From: Acidobacteriota bacterium | GTDB lineage: Bacteria; Acidobacteriota; Terriglobia; Acidiferrales; UBA7541 | NCBI GenBank assembly: GCA_021324935.1 | Contig: JAJPIE010000037.1 | Coordinates: 141,071-205,070, forward strand | Length of the DNA: 64,000 nt | Reading direction: 5' to 3' | Part shown: one piece after another, positions 9,480 through 19,642 of the stretch | Position numbering within the stretch: the first letter of the stretch is position 1 | Layout: every line of letters starts with the position of its first letter | The notes under the pieces: model-generated | What the model was told of the DNA's origin: nothing | The model's database searches: none | Seen by the model: only the letters and a program-made list of their open reading frames with translations | Translations under genes and position numbers: made by a program

Positions 9480-11062
9480 AGCGGATGGCGCTGCCGATTG
9501 CGGCGGTTCTTGCCTGCTTTCTGGCCGCGTGTAGCGGCAGTGGTTCAAGCGTTACACCCCCTCCTCCATCCGGAAATTTTTCCAACGCCAGCCTCAGCGG
9601 CCAGTACGCTTTCTCCATGAGCGGAAGAAACGGATCGACGGGGGGGTTCGTTGGCCGCATCGGGAGTTTCTCCGCCGACGGCAACGGGCACATCACCTCC
9701 GGCTTGGAGGATGTTCTCGACTTGAGTTCCGGCCAGCCAGCCTCGACAGTCACCTTTTCCGATGGTGCCTATCAAATTCAATCCAATGGACGAGGCGTCG
9801 CCACATTCAATGTGACGGGCGGTGGCACGCTGCAAATCAGCTTGTCGTTGAAATCCAACACGGAAGGCTTGCTGATCCAGACTGACGGCGTCGCCTCCGC
9901 TAGCGGCAATTTCGAATTGCAGACTCCCGCCAAATTTTCCAACAACGCCATGCTCGGAAAATACGTCTTCGACTTTTCTGGGATTTCCTTTGCCGGCAGT
10001 CCGCCTTCCGTCGTGTCGACCGTGGGTGAATTTGCCGCGGACGGCAATGGCAACGTCACCAGCGGAACGCTCGATATCAACGATGGTTCCTTCAATCCCT
10101 CCGGTGCCATCGGCGTTTCACCGAGTTCTTATTTGCTCGACACCAACGGCAACGGCACCAATTTTGGCCGCGGCACCATGGTTCTAAATGGGAAGACTTA
10201 CGCCTTTTTCATCGTCGACAACACGCGCATTAAATTTCTCGAAGAAGACGCGACCGGAGGCTCCGAAGGGGAAGCCTTTGCTCAGTCCGGCGCCATTCCC
10301 GTGCAGAATTCGGATCTGAAAGGCAGCTTCGTGTTCCTCACCGGCGGCGCCGTGGCCGGCGGAAATTTTGGCCCGATCGCTCGGCTGGGTCGCATGACGG
10401 CCGATGGCTCCGGCGGCGTCAATACGCTGGTGTTCGATCAGAATGAGGATGGCAATAACACCCACGTCTCCGCAAATTCCGGCAGCTCAAACGCGGTCTA
10501 TGCGATAGATACCGCCAACGCGGGCAGCGGCCGCGGCACCTTCAGTTTTCACAGCTCTTCGCTCGGCGACATTTCCTACGTTTTTTATTTCTATTCCCCG
10601 ACCCGGGCCGTGATTCAAGACGCGAGCCTCAAAGTGATCGCCGATGGCGCCATGCTCGCCCAGGCGAGCGGACCCTTCACCACATCCAATGTGGCGGGAA
10701 ATTTCATTTTCGATTGGAACGGGCTTCAGTTGGTGAATCCTTCGCCCTTTGATGAGACCTTCGTCGGCCAGGCCGTGCAGAGCGGCTCTGGAAACAACAA
10801 TCTCAGGGGCCAGGCGGATTTTGCCGAACTCGGCCTCACCGTCATCAGCACCAGCGGCGTGACGCTGAATGCCGCCATCTCCGGCACGCTCACGATGAAT
10901 GGCGACGGCACCCAGGACAATACCTACAAAATCGCCGTTGGTGGCTCCTCACCGTTCACGGTCAACTTTAAGGCCTACATCGCCGATAGCTCAAATATTT
11001 TGGTCATCTGCTACGACGGCAACCGCACCACCTCGGGTGTCCAAATTCAGCAAACCCAGTAG
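9476..11062 (+). CDS. Large secreted lipoprotein with internal repeats, function unknown
   Basis: A 528-residue lipoprotein: signal MKRMALPIAAVLACFLAAC with lipobox LAAC, then a Ser/Gly/Pro linker. The rest consists of roughly four repeats of about 110 residues, each beginning L-x-G-x-Y/F-x-F-x-x-x-G and containing G-x-F/M-x-A/T-DG-x-G-x-V/I (for example FSADGNGHITSG and FAADGNGNVTSG). Proteins of this repeat style are common and multi-copy in Acidobacteriota, but no function is known to me. It is rich in Gly, Ser, Asn and Thr with no cysteine after the lipobox, as expected for an extracellular beta-rich protein. Coupled to the upstream secreted gene by an ATGA overlap. Confidence 0.8.
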   Translation: MKRMALPIAAVLACFLAACSGSGSSVTPPPPSGNFSNASLSGQYAFSMSGRNGSTGGFVGRIGSFSADGNGHITSGLEDVLDLSSGQPASTVTFSDGAYQIQSNGRGVATFNVTGGGTLQISLSLKSNTEGLLIQTDGVASASGNFELQTPAKFSNNAMLGKYVFDFSGISFAGSPPSVVSTVGEFAADGNGNVTSGTLDINDGSFNPSGAIGVSPSSYLLDTNGNGTNFGRGTMVLNGKTYAFFIVDNTRIKFLEEDATGGSEGEAFAQSGAIPVQNSDLKGSFVFLTGGAVAGGNFGPIARLGRMTADGSGGVNTLVFDQNEDGNNTHVSANSGSSNAVYAIDTANAGSGRGTFSFHSSSLGDISYVFYFYSPTRAVIQDASLKVIADGAMLAQASGPFTTSNVAGNFIFDWNGLQLVNPSPFDETFVGQAVQSGSGNNNLRGQADFAELGLTVISTSGVTLNAAISGTLTMNGDGTQDNTYKIAVGGSSPFTVNFKAYIADSSNILVICYDGNRTTSGVQIQQTQ

Positions 11063-11130
11063 CACGGCCGTTCCGGGCTATTTCCTCGTTGCCAGGTGTG
11101 TTTTGTGTTCTGAGTCATTCGCGGCGCGCC

Positions 11131-11889
11131 TTACCCGGACGTTGTTTCCTTCAATAATTTCTCCACCCGCTGAACGTCCTCTGGCACGTCCACGCTCACG
11201 GCATCATTCGCCACTTCCGCCACGCGAATCTTCCATCCGTTTTCCAGCCAGCGCAACTGTTCAAGTTGCTCGATCTTTTCCAATTCGCCCTGCGGTAGCG
11301 TCGGATACTCCAGCAGCGCGTCCCGCTGGAACGCGTACAATCCCAAATGCTTCCAATACTTCACATGGACCTTCTGCTGTGTGTCCCTGACCCACGGAAT
11401 CGGCGCGCGCGAGAAGTAAAGCGCGTTGTCCTCGAAATCGAGCACCGTTTTCACTACATTCGGGTCCATGATGTCCGCCGCGTGGCGCACCGGAGTTGCC
11501 ACGGTGGCGATCTGCGCGGCCGGCTCTTCCACAAGTGCGCCCACCGCGGCATCGATCGAAGAAGGGTCGATCAGCGGTTCATCACCCTGCACGTTTACGA
11601 AGACGTCTCCCTCCTCGTGGGCCGCAACCTCCGCGATCCGCTCGGTGCCGGTGCGGTGGTCCGCGCGCGTCATCCGTGCTTCTCCGCCAAATCCGGCAAC
11701 CGCGTCCATAATCCGCTGGTCGTCGGTGGCCACGATCACGCGGTGAACCGTCTGTGCTTGCTTTGCCCGCTCATAGACCCGTTGCACCATCGGCTTGCCC
11801 GCCAGCGAAACCAGCGGTTTGCCTGGCAAACGCGTGGACGCATACCGCGAAGGGATCACCACCACTACCCGGAGCTCGTCGCTACTCAT
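11131..11889 (-). CDS. kdsB: CMP-Kdo synthetase (3-deoxy-manno-octulosonate cytidylyltransferase)
   Basis: A 252-residue nucleotidyltransferase that activates Kdo with CTP before transfer to lipid A. The N-terminus VVVVIPSRYASTRLPGKPL is the nucleotide-binding signature; VNVQGDEPLIDP and YWKHLGLYAFQRDAL are family hallmarks. A GTG at 11910 is in frame, but ATG 11889 has a GAGGAAA site at proper spacing and gives the normal start. It is separated from pyrG by the secreted protein/lipoprotein pair on the other strand. Together with kdsA, kdsC, kdsD and pyrG it completes the route to CMP-Kdo. Confidence 0.97.
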   Translation of the reverse strand: MSSDELRVVVVIPSRYASTRLPGKPLVSLAGKPMVQRVYERAKQAQTVHRVIVATDDQRIMDAVAGFGGEARMTRADHRTGTERIAEVAAHEEGDVFVNVQGDEPLIDPSSIDAAVGALVEEPAAQIATVATPVRHAADIMDPNVVKTVLDFEDNALYFSRAPIPWVRDTQQKVHVKYWKHLGLYAFQRDALLEYPTLPQGELEKIEQLEQLRWLENGWKIRVAEVANDAVSVDVPEDVQRVEKLLKETTSG

Positions 11890-11961
11890 GGCCGTTTCCT
11901 CGCCAAACACACTTCGCTGCCGATGCTAGCACAATCTTTTCCTCCCGAATGTGATCTTCGC

Positions 11962-11989
11962 TTGCCTTCCGGGAACGCAGTGCTATGAT
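11962..11989 (+). promoter_or_regulatory. Promoter for the VWA protein pair
   Basis: TTGCCT (11962-11967), a 16-nt spacer and TATGAT (11984-11989) lie about 50 nt before the GTG start at 12037. The -10 box is 5/6 and the -35 box 4/6 of consensus. Confidence 0.5.
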
Positions 11990-12036
11990 GAAGCATCCGC
12001 GCGGCCCTCCCGGCGCAACGGGAGGATGGAGAAGCC

Positions 12037-13080
12037 GTGAAACGCGATAGGGGCAAGTTTCGCGTACCGTCCAATGTCCAAGCCCTTGGACTCTGCGCTT
12101 TCCTGCTGCTTCTCGGACATTCGGGCCTGCTCCGCGCCCAGGAATCCAACCCTGCGAACCGTGACACTCCTGTTCCGCCTCCTGCCAAGCTGACGGAAGT
12201 CTCTCACGACACGCCTTCGGTTCCGCTGCGTCCCGGCAAGGTCATCCGCGCCGATGTGGATCTCGCCCTGGTGAACGTAACCGTCACCGATCCTTTCAAT
12301 CGACTCGTCACCGGACTGGACGCGGACAACTTTCGCGTCTTTGAAGACAACGTCGAGCAGGAGGTGGTTACCTTTTCCTCCGAAGACGTACCCATTTCCA
12401 TTGGCGTTATCTTCGATTTCAGCGGCAGCATGTCCAACAAAATCGACAAGTCCCGCGAAGCCGCTCTGGAGTTCTTCAAGACCGCCAACCCCCAGGATGA
12501 ATTTTTCCTGGTCACCTTTAACGAGCGCGCGGAGCTGACCAGTACTTTCACCAACAGCGTCGAAGACCTGCAATCCCGCATGATGGTTACTGCGCCGCAT
12601 GGCCGCACCGCCCTGCTCGACGCCATCTATCTTGGCCTCAGTCAAATGAGGGGTGCACGTAACGCCAAGCGTGCCTTGCTGATTCTTTCCGATGGAGGGG
12701 ATAATCATAGTAGGTACAACGAGAACGACATCAAGCGGCTGGTCAAAGAGGCGGACACCCAGCTCTATGCCATCGGCATTTTCGACCCGCTTGGTTATCG
12801 CAATCGCACCCCGGAGGAGCTGAACGGACCGACGCTGCTCTCCGAGATCACGGAACTCACGGGTGGCCGCGTTTTCGCGGTCGAGCATCTAAGTGATTTG
12901 CCGGATATTGCCACGAAGATTGGCATGGAGCTGCGAAATCAATATGTCCTGGGATACAAACCAAGCAATCACATCCACGACGCCCGGTGGCGGAAGATCA
13001 AAGTCAAATTGCGCCCGCCCAAAGGACTTCCTCCCCTCAACGTCTACGCCAAGACCGGATATTACGCGCCAGCGCACTAG
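12037..13080 (+). CDS. Secreted VWFA-domain protein (acidobacterial VWFA-related type)
   Basis: A 347-residue exported protein. A signal peptide (about residues 15-35, LGLCAFLLLLGHSGLLRAQ) is followed by a beta domain, LVNVTVTDPFNRLVTGLDAD, then NFRVFEDNVEQEV, and a von Willebrand A domain from about residue 125. The MIDAS metal site is visible: DFSGSMS (D-x-S-x-S), a Thr in the HGRTALLDAI loop, and LILSDGGDN. The C-terminal ending LRNQYVLGYKPSN and TGYYAPAH is shared with the next gene and is typical of this acidobacterial family. It starts with GTG, preceded by GGATGGAGAAG. Function unknown; adhesion or envelope protein scaffolding is plausible. Confidence 0.88.
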   Translation: MKRDRGKFRVPSNVQALGLCAFLLLLGHSGLLRAQESNPANRDTPVPPPAKLTEVSHDTPSVPLRPGKVIRADVDLALVNVTVTDPFNRLVTGLDADNFRVFEDNVEQEVVTFSSEDVPISIGVIFDFSGSMSNKIDKSREAALEFFKTANPQDEFFLVTFNERAELTSTFTNSVEDLQSRMMVTAPHGRTALLDAIYLGLSQMRGARNAKRALLILSDGGDNHSRYNENDIKRLVKEADTQLYAIGIFDPLGYRNRTPEELNGPTLLSEITELTGGRVFAVEHLSDLPDIATKIGMELRNQYVLGYKPSNHIHDARWRKIKVKLRPPKGLPPLNVYAKTGYYAPAH

Positions 13081-13087
13081 CCGATCG

Positions 13088-14092
13088 TTGCCGTTAGCAA
13101 AATTCTCCCTTGTTCTTCCCGGCTTAATGTTCTTCTTGCTTGTTGCCTCATCCACGTTTGCCCAGATTCCGGTGCAAACCCCGCCGCCTCCTCCGCCTCC
13201 GGGCCAGGAAGGCGGAGTCTCGCAGTCTGGCGGCAAGATCAAGGTCGACGTCAACCTCGTGGTGCTGCATACCACCGTCCTCGACGATCGCGGTAAATTC
13301 GTCGAAGGCCTTACGGCTGACAATTTTCGCGTGTACGAAGACAAGGTTGAACAGAAACTCTCCATCTTCAAGCGCGAGGACATTCCCGTCAGCATGGGCC
13401 TGGTGATCGATAACAGCGGCAGCATGCGCGACAAGCGGCCGCGCGTGAATGAAGCCGCGCTCACCCTCGTTCAGGCCAGCAATCCCCAGGACGAAGCCTT
13501 CGTTGTCAACTTCAATGACGATTTCTATCTGGATCTCGACAAGGATTTCACCAATTCTATTCCCGAGCTAAAAGAGGCCCTCGAGCGCATCGATTCCCGC
13601 GGCAGCACGGCGCTCTATGACGCCATCATCGGTTCGCTCGACCATCTCAAAAAAGGCTCGAAGGAAAAAAAGGTTTTGTTGATCGTCACCGACGGCGAGG
13701 ACAACACCAGCCGCAACTCTCTGGAAAAAACTATCCGTGAGATTCAAAAGACCGATACAGTAATTTACACCATCGGCCTTTTGAGCCAGGAAAATAAACG
13801 CAGCGCCAAGAACGCCAAGAAAGCGCTTACGGAAATCGCGCAGGCATCCGGCGGCCTGGCCTTTTTCCCGGAAAATGTGGACGACGTTCACGCTATCTGC
13901 GAACAAGTCGCGGGCGACATCCGCCATCAGTACACGCTGGCCTACTACCCTTCGAACACCGCCAAAGACGGCACCTTCCGCTCCGTCCACGTGGACGTAA
14001 TTCCCCCGCGCGGACGCGGCAAGCTGATCGCCCGCACGCGCAACGGCTACTACGCCCCCAGCGCCGCTTCCACCGCCGCCTCCGGCCGCTGA
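13088..14092 (+). CDS. Second secreted VWFA-domain protein, paralogue of the previous gene
   Basis: A 334-residue paralogue: signal peptide ending SSTFAQ, a proline run (PPPPPPPG), a beta domain (VVLHTTVLDDRGKFVEGL, then TADNFRVYEDKVEQ) and a VWA domain with MIDAS motif DNSGSMR, Thr in RGSTALYDAI, and LIVTDGEDNTSR. It ends with IRHQYTLAYYPSN and NGYYAPSA. The start is uncertain. TTG 13088 gives a signal peptide with a lysine in the n-region; ATG 13127 would leave a very short one; the frame is open back to 12893 inside the preceding gene. It follows that gene within about 10 nt, so the two are one unit, a tandem duplication that has diverged. Confidence 0.85.
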   Translation: MPLAKFSLVLPGLMFFLLVASSTFAQIPVQTPPPPPPPGQEGGVSQSGGKIKVDVNLVVLHTTVLDDRGKFVEGLTADNFRVYEDKVEQKLSIFKREDIPVSMGLVIDNSGSMRDKRPRVNEAALTLVQASNPQDEAFVVNFNDDFYLDLDKDFTNSIPELKEALERIDSRGSTALYDAIIGSLDHLKKGSKEKKVLLIVTDGEDNTSRNSLEKTIREIQKTDTVIYTIGLLSQENKRSAKNAKKALTEIAQASGGLAFFPENVDDVHAICEQVAGDIRHQYTLAYYPSNTAKDGTFRSVHVDVIPPRGRGKLIARTRNGYYAPSAASTAASGR

Positions 14093-14207
14093 AGTCGGGC
14101 CCGCTTTCTGAGGTCGGCCGCTCTTCCCGCGGCGCCGCACTTCTTGGCTTTTTCTCTTCTCGGCGTTCTCTGTGGCCCTTCGTGGCCTCTGCGTTGACTC
14201 CTTCTTT

Positions 14208-15383
14208 CTAGTTCAACGCAGTCAAAAAACTCTCGCCATGCGGAATGCTTCCTCCGAAATTTTCCGCGATCGTCTGTCCCATATCTGCTAATGTCGCTCG
14301 CACTCCCAAATTCGCTCCAACTTTCTTTCCCGGCGTGTAGGCGAGAATCGGCACATACTCGCGTGAATGATCCGTTGTCTCCCACCGGGGATCGGGATCG
14401 CAGCCGTGATCCGCTGTGATCATCAGCAGATCGCGCTCGCCCAGCAATCCTAGATACGGCGCAAGCTGCGCGTCGAATTCTTCCAGCGATTGTGCAAATC
14501 CCTCCAGATCCTTCCGGTGGCCATAGAGCATGTCGAAATCCACCAGGTTGCAGAAAATCAGCCCGTTCGGACGCTCACGCAACGCAGCCGTCAATTTCTC
14601 CATTCCATCCGAATTCGATTTGGTCGTCACGTAATCATCCACGCCGCGCCCGTTGTAAATATCGTGAATCTTTCCGATGCCCAAAACCGGCACCTTCTTC
14701 TCCATCAACACGTCCAGCAGCATCGGTTTGGGCGGATCAACGGCGTAATCGTGCCGCCGCGTGGTGCGCTTGAAATTCCCGGGCTCGCCTTCAAATGGAC
14801 GCGCAATCACGCGCCCCACACGGTGCTTTCCATCCAGCAATTTTCGTGCGATTTCGCACTCGCGGTAAAGTTCCGCGATCGGAATCACGCTTTCGTGCGC
14901 CGCGATCTGAAAGACGCTGTCTCCCGACGTATACACAATCGGCTTGCCCGTCCGCACATGCTCTTCGCCCAATTCTTTAATTATTTCGGTTCCCGAGGCC
15001 GGCTTGTTCCCCAGCGTTTTGCGGCCAATGCGTTTCTCAAACGCTTCGATAATCTCCGGGGGAAATCCGCTGGGGTAAACGGGAAACGCTTGGTCCAGCC
15101 ACACGCCGGCCATTTCCCAATGGCCCGTCGTCGTATCTTTTCCCGGTGAATGCGTTTCGCCTTTTCCGTAGGAAGCCTTCGGGCTCGCTGCCGGCGCAAG
15201 GTGTTTCAGGGGTGCAATGTTGCCAAGTCCAAGGTCCACCAGCGTTGGAATCTGCAACGGCCGATACTCCGCGATATGGCCTAGAGTGCTGCGTCCGGTA
15301 TCGCCGTAATCGGCCGCGTCGGGCAGCGCGCCGATTCCTACGCTGTCCAGCACAATCCAGATCACCCGTTCAATCTTCCCCAT
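14208..15383 (-). CDS. deoB: Phosphopentomutase
   Basis: A 391-residue alkaline-phosphatase-superfamily mutase that interconverts ribose-1-phosphate or deoxyribose-1-phosphate with the 5-phosphates in nucleoside salvage. Metal-site and phospho-threonine motifs are visible: VLDSVGIGALPDAADYGD at the start, SPGKDTTTGHWEM with the phosphorylatable Thr, NLVDFDMLYGHR, and MITADHGCDPDPRWETTDHSRE near the end. Full length for the family. It is a single gene convergent with the VWA pair; about 115 nt separate them. Confidence 0.98.
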   Translation of the reverse strand: MGKIERVIWIVLDSVGIGALPDAADYGDTGRSTLGHIAEYRPLQIPTLVDLGLGNIAPLKHLAPAASPKASYGKGETHSPGKDTTTGHWEMAGVWLDQAFPVYPSGFPPEIIEAFEKRIGRKTLGNKPASGTEIIKELGEEHVRTGKPIVYTSGDSVFQIAAHESVIPIAELYRECEIARKLLDGKHRVGRVIARPFEGEPGNFKRTTRRHDYAVDPPKPMLLDVLMEKKVPVLGIGKIHDIYNGRGVDDYVTTKSNSDGMEKLTAALRERPNGLIFCNLVDFDMLYGHRKDLEGFAQSLEEFDAQLAPYLGLLGERDLLMITADHGCDPDPRWETTDHSREYVPILAYTPGKKVGANLGVRATLADMGQTIAENFGGSIPHGESFLTALN

Positions 15384-15515
15384 TGCGCGGTCCCTCCGCT
15401 ATTCTGCGCACTCTAGCATACCTGTGGCACAGACACTTCTGCTTGTGCGCCGAACTGCGATTGCCACTCCGAATGCGATAACGAAGTTTTCGGCGCAGGT
15501 TTCTTCTCCCTTGGA

Positions 15516-15544
15516 TTGACCTTGGTCGGCGCAAGAACTACGAT
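15516..15544 (+). promoter_or_regulatory. Promoter for the LiaF-like gene
   Basis: TTGACC (15516-15521), a 17-nt spacer and TACGAT (15539-15544) lie about 90 nt upstream of the preferred ATG 15636. This argues that the in-frame ATGs at 15516 and 15546 are not used, since they would overlap the promoter. Confidence 0.5.
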
Positions 15545-15635
15545 GCCTTCAACTCCGGCGGAGTCTCGCTTGGAACATTCCGCCGCATTTTTGCGTACCA
15601 AGTGCGTGGAAGCCCGCATGGGCAGAGAGGTCGGC

Positions 15636-16583
15636 ATGGCTCAGAACCGCGGTGTCCGGAGCACGTCCGTCGTTTTTCCGCTGCTCCTTATTGCCTTCGG
15701 TGTGATGGTCTTGATGGCGCGGTCGAACCCCAACGTCGATCCCTGGCCGGTTCTCCGGCATTATTGGCCCCTCATCCTCATCCTGATCGGGGCTGGAATG
15801 ATCTGGGACCGCTCGCGCCGCCCGGGAAACCCCGAAGATCTCGCCCCGTTTCCGCTCGGCACCACGATCGGCACGATCCTTTTTCTCCTGATCGTATTTG
15901 CATTGACCTTGCACAACCACGGCTCGTTTTCCCGCACGAGTGTGGGCCCCTCCGGCCCGATGAAGCACTCCCGCAAAACGATTGAGACCCTGGGAGCGAA
16001 AGCCGTTCGCATGTCCGTGAAAATGCCTGCCGGAGATTTGCACATGGATGGAGGCGCGGATCAGCTACTGGACGCTGATTTTTCCTATGGTAGTTCGTGG
16101 CTCGCGCCGGCTGTGGAGTATACCGTCAGCGATGGCGTCGGCAAGCTGGACGTCACCCAGGAATCCGGGGCGCAGTTCATGACCAAATCCGACAACACCT
16201 GGAATGTGAAGGTCAACGACTCGATCCCGCTGGATCTCGAAGTTGATCTCGGGGCGGGCCGCGGTGAGTTTCGCTTCGCCAAGGTGAACCTCACGCGCCT
16301 GGAACTCAACATCGGCGCCGGCGAAGCCGATGTCGACCTCTCCGGCGAGCGCGCCAAGGACCTCGAAGCCGAAATTCAAGGCGGCGTCGGCGAAGCCACT
16401 GTTCGCTTGCCCAAAAATGTCGGTGTCGTAGCCACGGTCCACGGCGGCCTCGGCTCAATCGACACGCATGGTCTCCATAAGGAAAACGACCAGTACGTCA
16501 ACGACGCCTACGGCAAATCACCGACGACGATTCACCTTACCGTCCAGGGCGGCATCGGCTCCATAAAGCTCCAGCAGGAATAG
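15636..16583 (+). CDS. LiaF-like membrane protein with toast-rack beta domain
   Basis: A 315-residue protein. Two or three membrane segments lie at the N-terminus ([47 protein letters not shown]), the first part matching the small transmembrane domain of LiaF/LiaI proteins. The rest is a repetitive beta domain with recurrent G-A-G-x-x-x-x-D/E/R-F/V patterns ([43 protein letters not shown]), as in toast_rack/DUF2154 and adhesin-like domains. LiaF relatives sense envelope stress in Firmicutes; here no two-component genes are adjacent. ATG 15636 follows GAGAGGT at good spacing; ATG 15618 is an alternative. Confidence 0.78.
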   Translation: MAQNRGVRSTSVVFPLLLIAFGVMVLMARSNPNVDPWPVLRHYWPLILILIGAGMIWDRSRRPGNPEDLAPFPLGTTIGTILFLLIVFALTLHNHGSFSRTSVGPSGPMKHSRKTIETLGAKAVRMSVKMPAGDLHMDGGADQLLDADFSYGSSWLAPAVEYTVSDGVGKLDVTQESGAQFMTKSDNTWNVKVNDSIPLDLEVDLGAGRGEFRFAKVNLTRLELNIGAGEADVDLSGERAKDLEAEIQGGVGEATVRLPKNVGVVATVHGGLGSIDTHGLHKENDQYVNDAYGKSPTTIHLTVQGGIGSIKLQQE

Positions 16584-16654
16584 CCGCCGTGCATCCGGTC
16601 CGACTCGATTTGCCCGCATCGGACCGCAGTCGTATACTTTGAAGTTTAGGCACC

Positions 16655-19642
16655 GTGCGGAAAGCGCGCTGTCTGAGCTTCCCTTTGGCAACGAACAAAA
16701 TCATCCCTCCCGTCCTCGAGCAGCAGGAAGTTTTGCGCGTGCGCGGCGCTCGCGTCCACAACCTCAAGAACGTGACTGTCGACATCCCACACAACGCCCT
16801 CACTGTCGTCACCGGCGTGAGCGGGTCCGGTAAATCCTCCCTGGCCTTTGACACCGTTTATGCGGAGGGCCAGCGCCGCTATGTCGAATCCCTTTCCGCC
16901 TACGCCCGCCAGTTCCTTGAACGCATGGAAAAGCCCGAAGTCGACGAAATCTCCGGCATCGCCCCCGCGGTTGCGATTCGGCAGAAAAATTCCACGCGCA
17001 ACCCGCGCTCCACCGTTGCCACGTCCACGGAAATTTATGACTACCTCCGCCTGCTGTTCGCCCGATGCGGGCAGACGTTTTGCATTAAATGCGGCAGTGA
17101 AGTTCGCCGCGACACCCCGGACGAAATTGCCAATCGCGTCCTCGCCCTCAAGCCTGGCCGCCGCTTCTACGTTCTCTATCAACTGCGGATGCCTTCCGCG
17201 GAGCCAGCCAACAACGGCAAGAAAAATTCGCGAAAGAAAGCCGTTCCTCCGCCGCAGGAAGCGCTGCGTACCCTGCTGCTTGAACTTCAGAAGCGCGGGT
17301 TCAACCGCCTCTACCAGGATGGCCGGATCCACGAATTTTCTTCGCCGGAAACGCTGCTGGATGTCAATTTCGCCAAGCCCGTCCATGCCCTCGTCGATCG
17401 ACTCGCGGTCAATGCCGAATCACGTTCGCGCCTCGTCGATTCGATCGAAATCTGTTATCGCGAAGGCGGCGAAGCCATCCTCGAGTTTGTGGCCGATTCT
17501 GGGAATGCCGTCGAACGCCTCACCTTCAACGAGCGATTCGAATGTAAAAAAGACGGCACACTCTACCAGGAACCCGAACCGCGGCTCTTCTCGTTCAATA
17601 ATCCCTATGGCGCCTGCCCGCGCTGCCAGGGCTTTGGCAACACCATCGATTTCGATTTGAATCTTGTCGTGCCCGATCCCAGTAAATCCCTCGACGACGG
17701 GGCCATCGAGCCCTGGACCAAGCCGCGCTATCGCGTCCTTCTCCAGGAAGCCAAGAAATGGGCCCGGAGCCGCGGCGTTCCCACGAACGTGCCTTGGCGC
17801 CAACTCACCGCCGAGCAGCGCCGCTTGATCCTCGAAGGCGATTCCGAAAATAAATTTGAAGGAGTAAAAGGTTTCTTTGCCTGGCTGGAACGCAAGAAAT
17901 ACAAGCTGCACGTCCGCGTATTCCTCAGCCGCTATCGCGGCTACGCCACTTGCTCGGAATGTAGCGGCACTCGCCTGCGCGCCGAAGCTCGCGCCGTGCG
18001 GGTCACCGGCCAGTCCATCACCGATCTCTGCAAACTCACGGTGAAAGACGCCCGTAAGTTTTTCGCGGAACTCAAGCTCACCGAAGCGCAAACTAAGATC
18101 GCCGACAAAATCCTGGAGGAAATCCGCACCCGTCTGCAATTTCTCGACGAAGTCGGCCTCGACTACCTTACCCTCGATCGGCTCACCTCGACGCTCTCCG
18201 GCGGCGAATCGCAGCGCATCCAACTGGCCACGTCGCTCGGCTCGCATCTAGTCGGCGCGCTCTACGTTCTCGACGAGCCTTCCATCGGCCTGCATCCGCG
18301 CGATACCCAGCGCCTGATCGACATCCTGAAATCCCTGCGCGACTTGGGCAACACCGTCCTTGTCGTCGAGCACGATCCCGACACTATCGAAGCCGCCGAT
18401 CGCATCCTCGATCTCGGCCCGGGGGCGGGAGAACTTGGCGGCAAGCTCCTTTTTGCCGGCACCTACGAGGAAATTCTCCACGACGCGAAATCCATTACCG
18501 GCAAATATCTCAGCGGTGAGGCGCGCATCCCCGTGCCGGCCACGCGCCATAAGCCCGCCGGGAAGTTCCTGCGTCTATATGGCGCCACGCTACACAACCT
18601 GCAAAATATCGACCTGATGCTGCCGCTCGGCACGCTTACGGTGGTCACCGGCGTCAGCGGCTCCGGCAAATCCACGCTCGTCCACAACGTTCTCTATCGC
18701 GCGCTGCTTGCCAAGCGCAATTCCGCCAGCATCAAGGAGTTCTGCGACCGCCTGGATGGCGACGACCACGTCACCGAAGTCATCATTGTCGATCAGTCCC
18801 CGGTGGGTCGCACACCGCGGTCGAATCCCGCCACCTACATGAAAGCTTTCGATGCCATCCGGGACGTCTTCGCGGACACGCCCGACGCCAGGCGCCGCGG
18901 ATACACCGCAGGGCATTTCTCGTTCAACGTTCCCGGCGGCCGCTGCGAAACCTGCCAGGGCGACGGGACCGTCACCGTCGAAATGCAGTTCCTTGCCGAC
19001 GTCGAGCTCATCTGCGAAGAATGCCGCGGCCAGCGCTTCAAATCCAGCATCCTCGAAGTCCGGTATCACGGCAAAAATATTCACGACATTCTGGAAATGA
19101 CCGTGCGCGAAGCCCTGGCCTTCTTCGTCAATGTCCCGAAAGTCGTCTCGAAGCTGAAAGTGCTCAACGAAATCGGCCTCGGCTATCTCCGGCTCGGCCA
19201 GTCCGCCACCACGCTCTCCGGCGGCGAGGCACAGCGTTTGAAGCTCGCCGCGCATCTCACCCGCACGGAGAACCACGGCGTGCTTTATATCCTCGACGAA
19301 CCCACCACCGGGCTGCACTTCGACGACATCGCCAAGCTTCTTGCGGCCTTCCGCCGCTTGCTCGAATCCGGCGCTTCGCTCCTGGTCATCGAGCACAATC
19401 TCGACGTCATCAAATCCGCCGACTGGCTCGTCGATCTCGGACCCGAAGGCGGCGACCAGGGAGGCCGCATCATCGCCACCGGCACTCCCGAACAAGTCGC
19501 ACGCAACCCGCAATCCCACACCGGCCGGTTCCTCGCCAAGGTCCTCGCGAGCGGCAACGGCTCATCGAAAAAGCCGGCCAATGGCAATGGCCATTCCGAC
19601 TCGCGTGCCGAAAGCACGAAATCTACTCCCCGGGTGCTGTGA
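16655..19642 (+). CDS. uvrA: Excinuclease ABC subunit A
   Basis: A DNA-damage recognition ATPase of nucleotide excision repair, about 995 residues from the GTG at 16655; the exact start is uncertain, because similarity begins around [14 protein letters not shown]. Two ABC modules are seen: Walker [10 protein letters not shown] near residue 54 and GVSGSGKST near residue 666, each with an LSGGE signature ([14 protein letters not shown] and [14 protein letters not shown]). Zinc-binding Cys pairs occur at CPRCQG, CSECSG, and CETCQGDG with CEECRG. A short Ser/Asn-rich tail follows the core. The stop overlaps the next ATG (TGATG), so the following TPR gene is coupled to it. uvrC is 4 kb downstream. 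Confidence 0.98.
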   Translation: MRKARCLSFPLATNKIIPPVLEQQEVLRVRGARVHNLKNVTVDIPHNALTVVTGVSGSGKSSLAFDTVYAEGQRRYVESLSAYARQFLERMEKPEVDEISGIAPAVAIRQKNSTRNPRSTVATSTEIYDYLRLLFARCGQTFCIKCGSEVRRDTPDEIANRVLALKPGRRFYVLYQLRMPSAEPANNGKKNSRKKAVPPPQEALRTLLLELQKRGFNRLYQDGRIHEFSSPETLLDVNFAKPVHALVDRLAVNAESRSRLVDSIEICYREGGEAILEFVADSGNAVERLTFNERFECKKDGTLYQEPEPRLFSFNNPYGACPRCQGFGNTIDFDLNLVVPDPSKSLDDGAIEPWTKPRYRVLLQEAKKWARSRGVPTNVPWRQLTAEQRRLILEGDSENKFEGVKGFFAWLERKKYKLHVRVFLSRYRGYATCSECSGTRLRAEARAVRVTGQSITDLCKLTVKDARKFFAELKLTEAQTKIADKILEEIRTRLQFLDEVGLDYLTLDRLTSTLSGGESQRIQLATSLGSHLVGALYVLDEPSIGLHPRDTQRLIDILKSLRDLGNTVLVVEHDPDTIEAADRILDLGPGAGELGGKLLFAGTYEEILHDAKSITGKYLSGEARIPVPATRHKPAGKFLRLYGATLHNLQNIDLMLPLGTLTVVTGVSGSGKSTLVHNVLYRALLAKRNSASIKEFCDRLDGDDHVTEVIIVDQSPVGRTPRSNPATYMKAFDAIRDVFADTPDARRRGYTAGHFSFNVPGGRCETCQGDGTVTVEMQFLADVELICEECRGQRFKSSILEVRYHGKNIHDILEMTVREALAFFVNVPKVVSKLKVLNEIGLGYLRLGQSATTLSGGEAQRLKLAAHLTRTENHGVLYILDEPTTGLHFDDIAKLLAAFRRLLESGASLLVIEHNLDVIKSADWLVDLGPEGGDQGGRIIATGTPEQVARNPQSHTGRFLAKVLASGNGSSKKPANGNGHSDSRAESTKSTPRVL

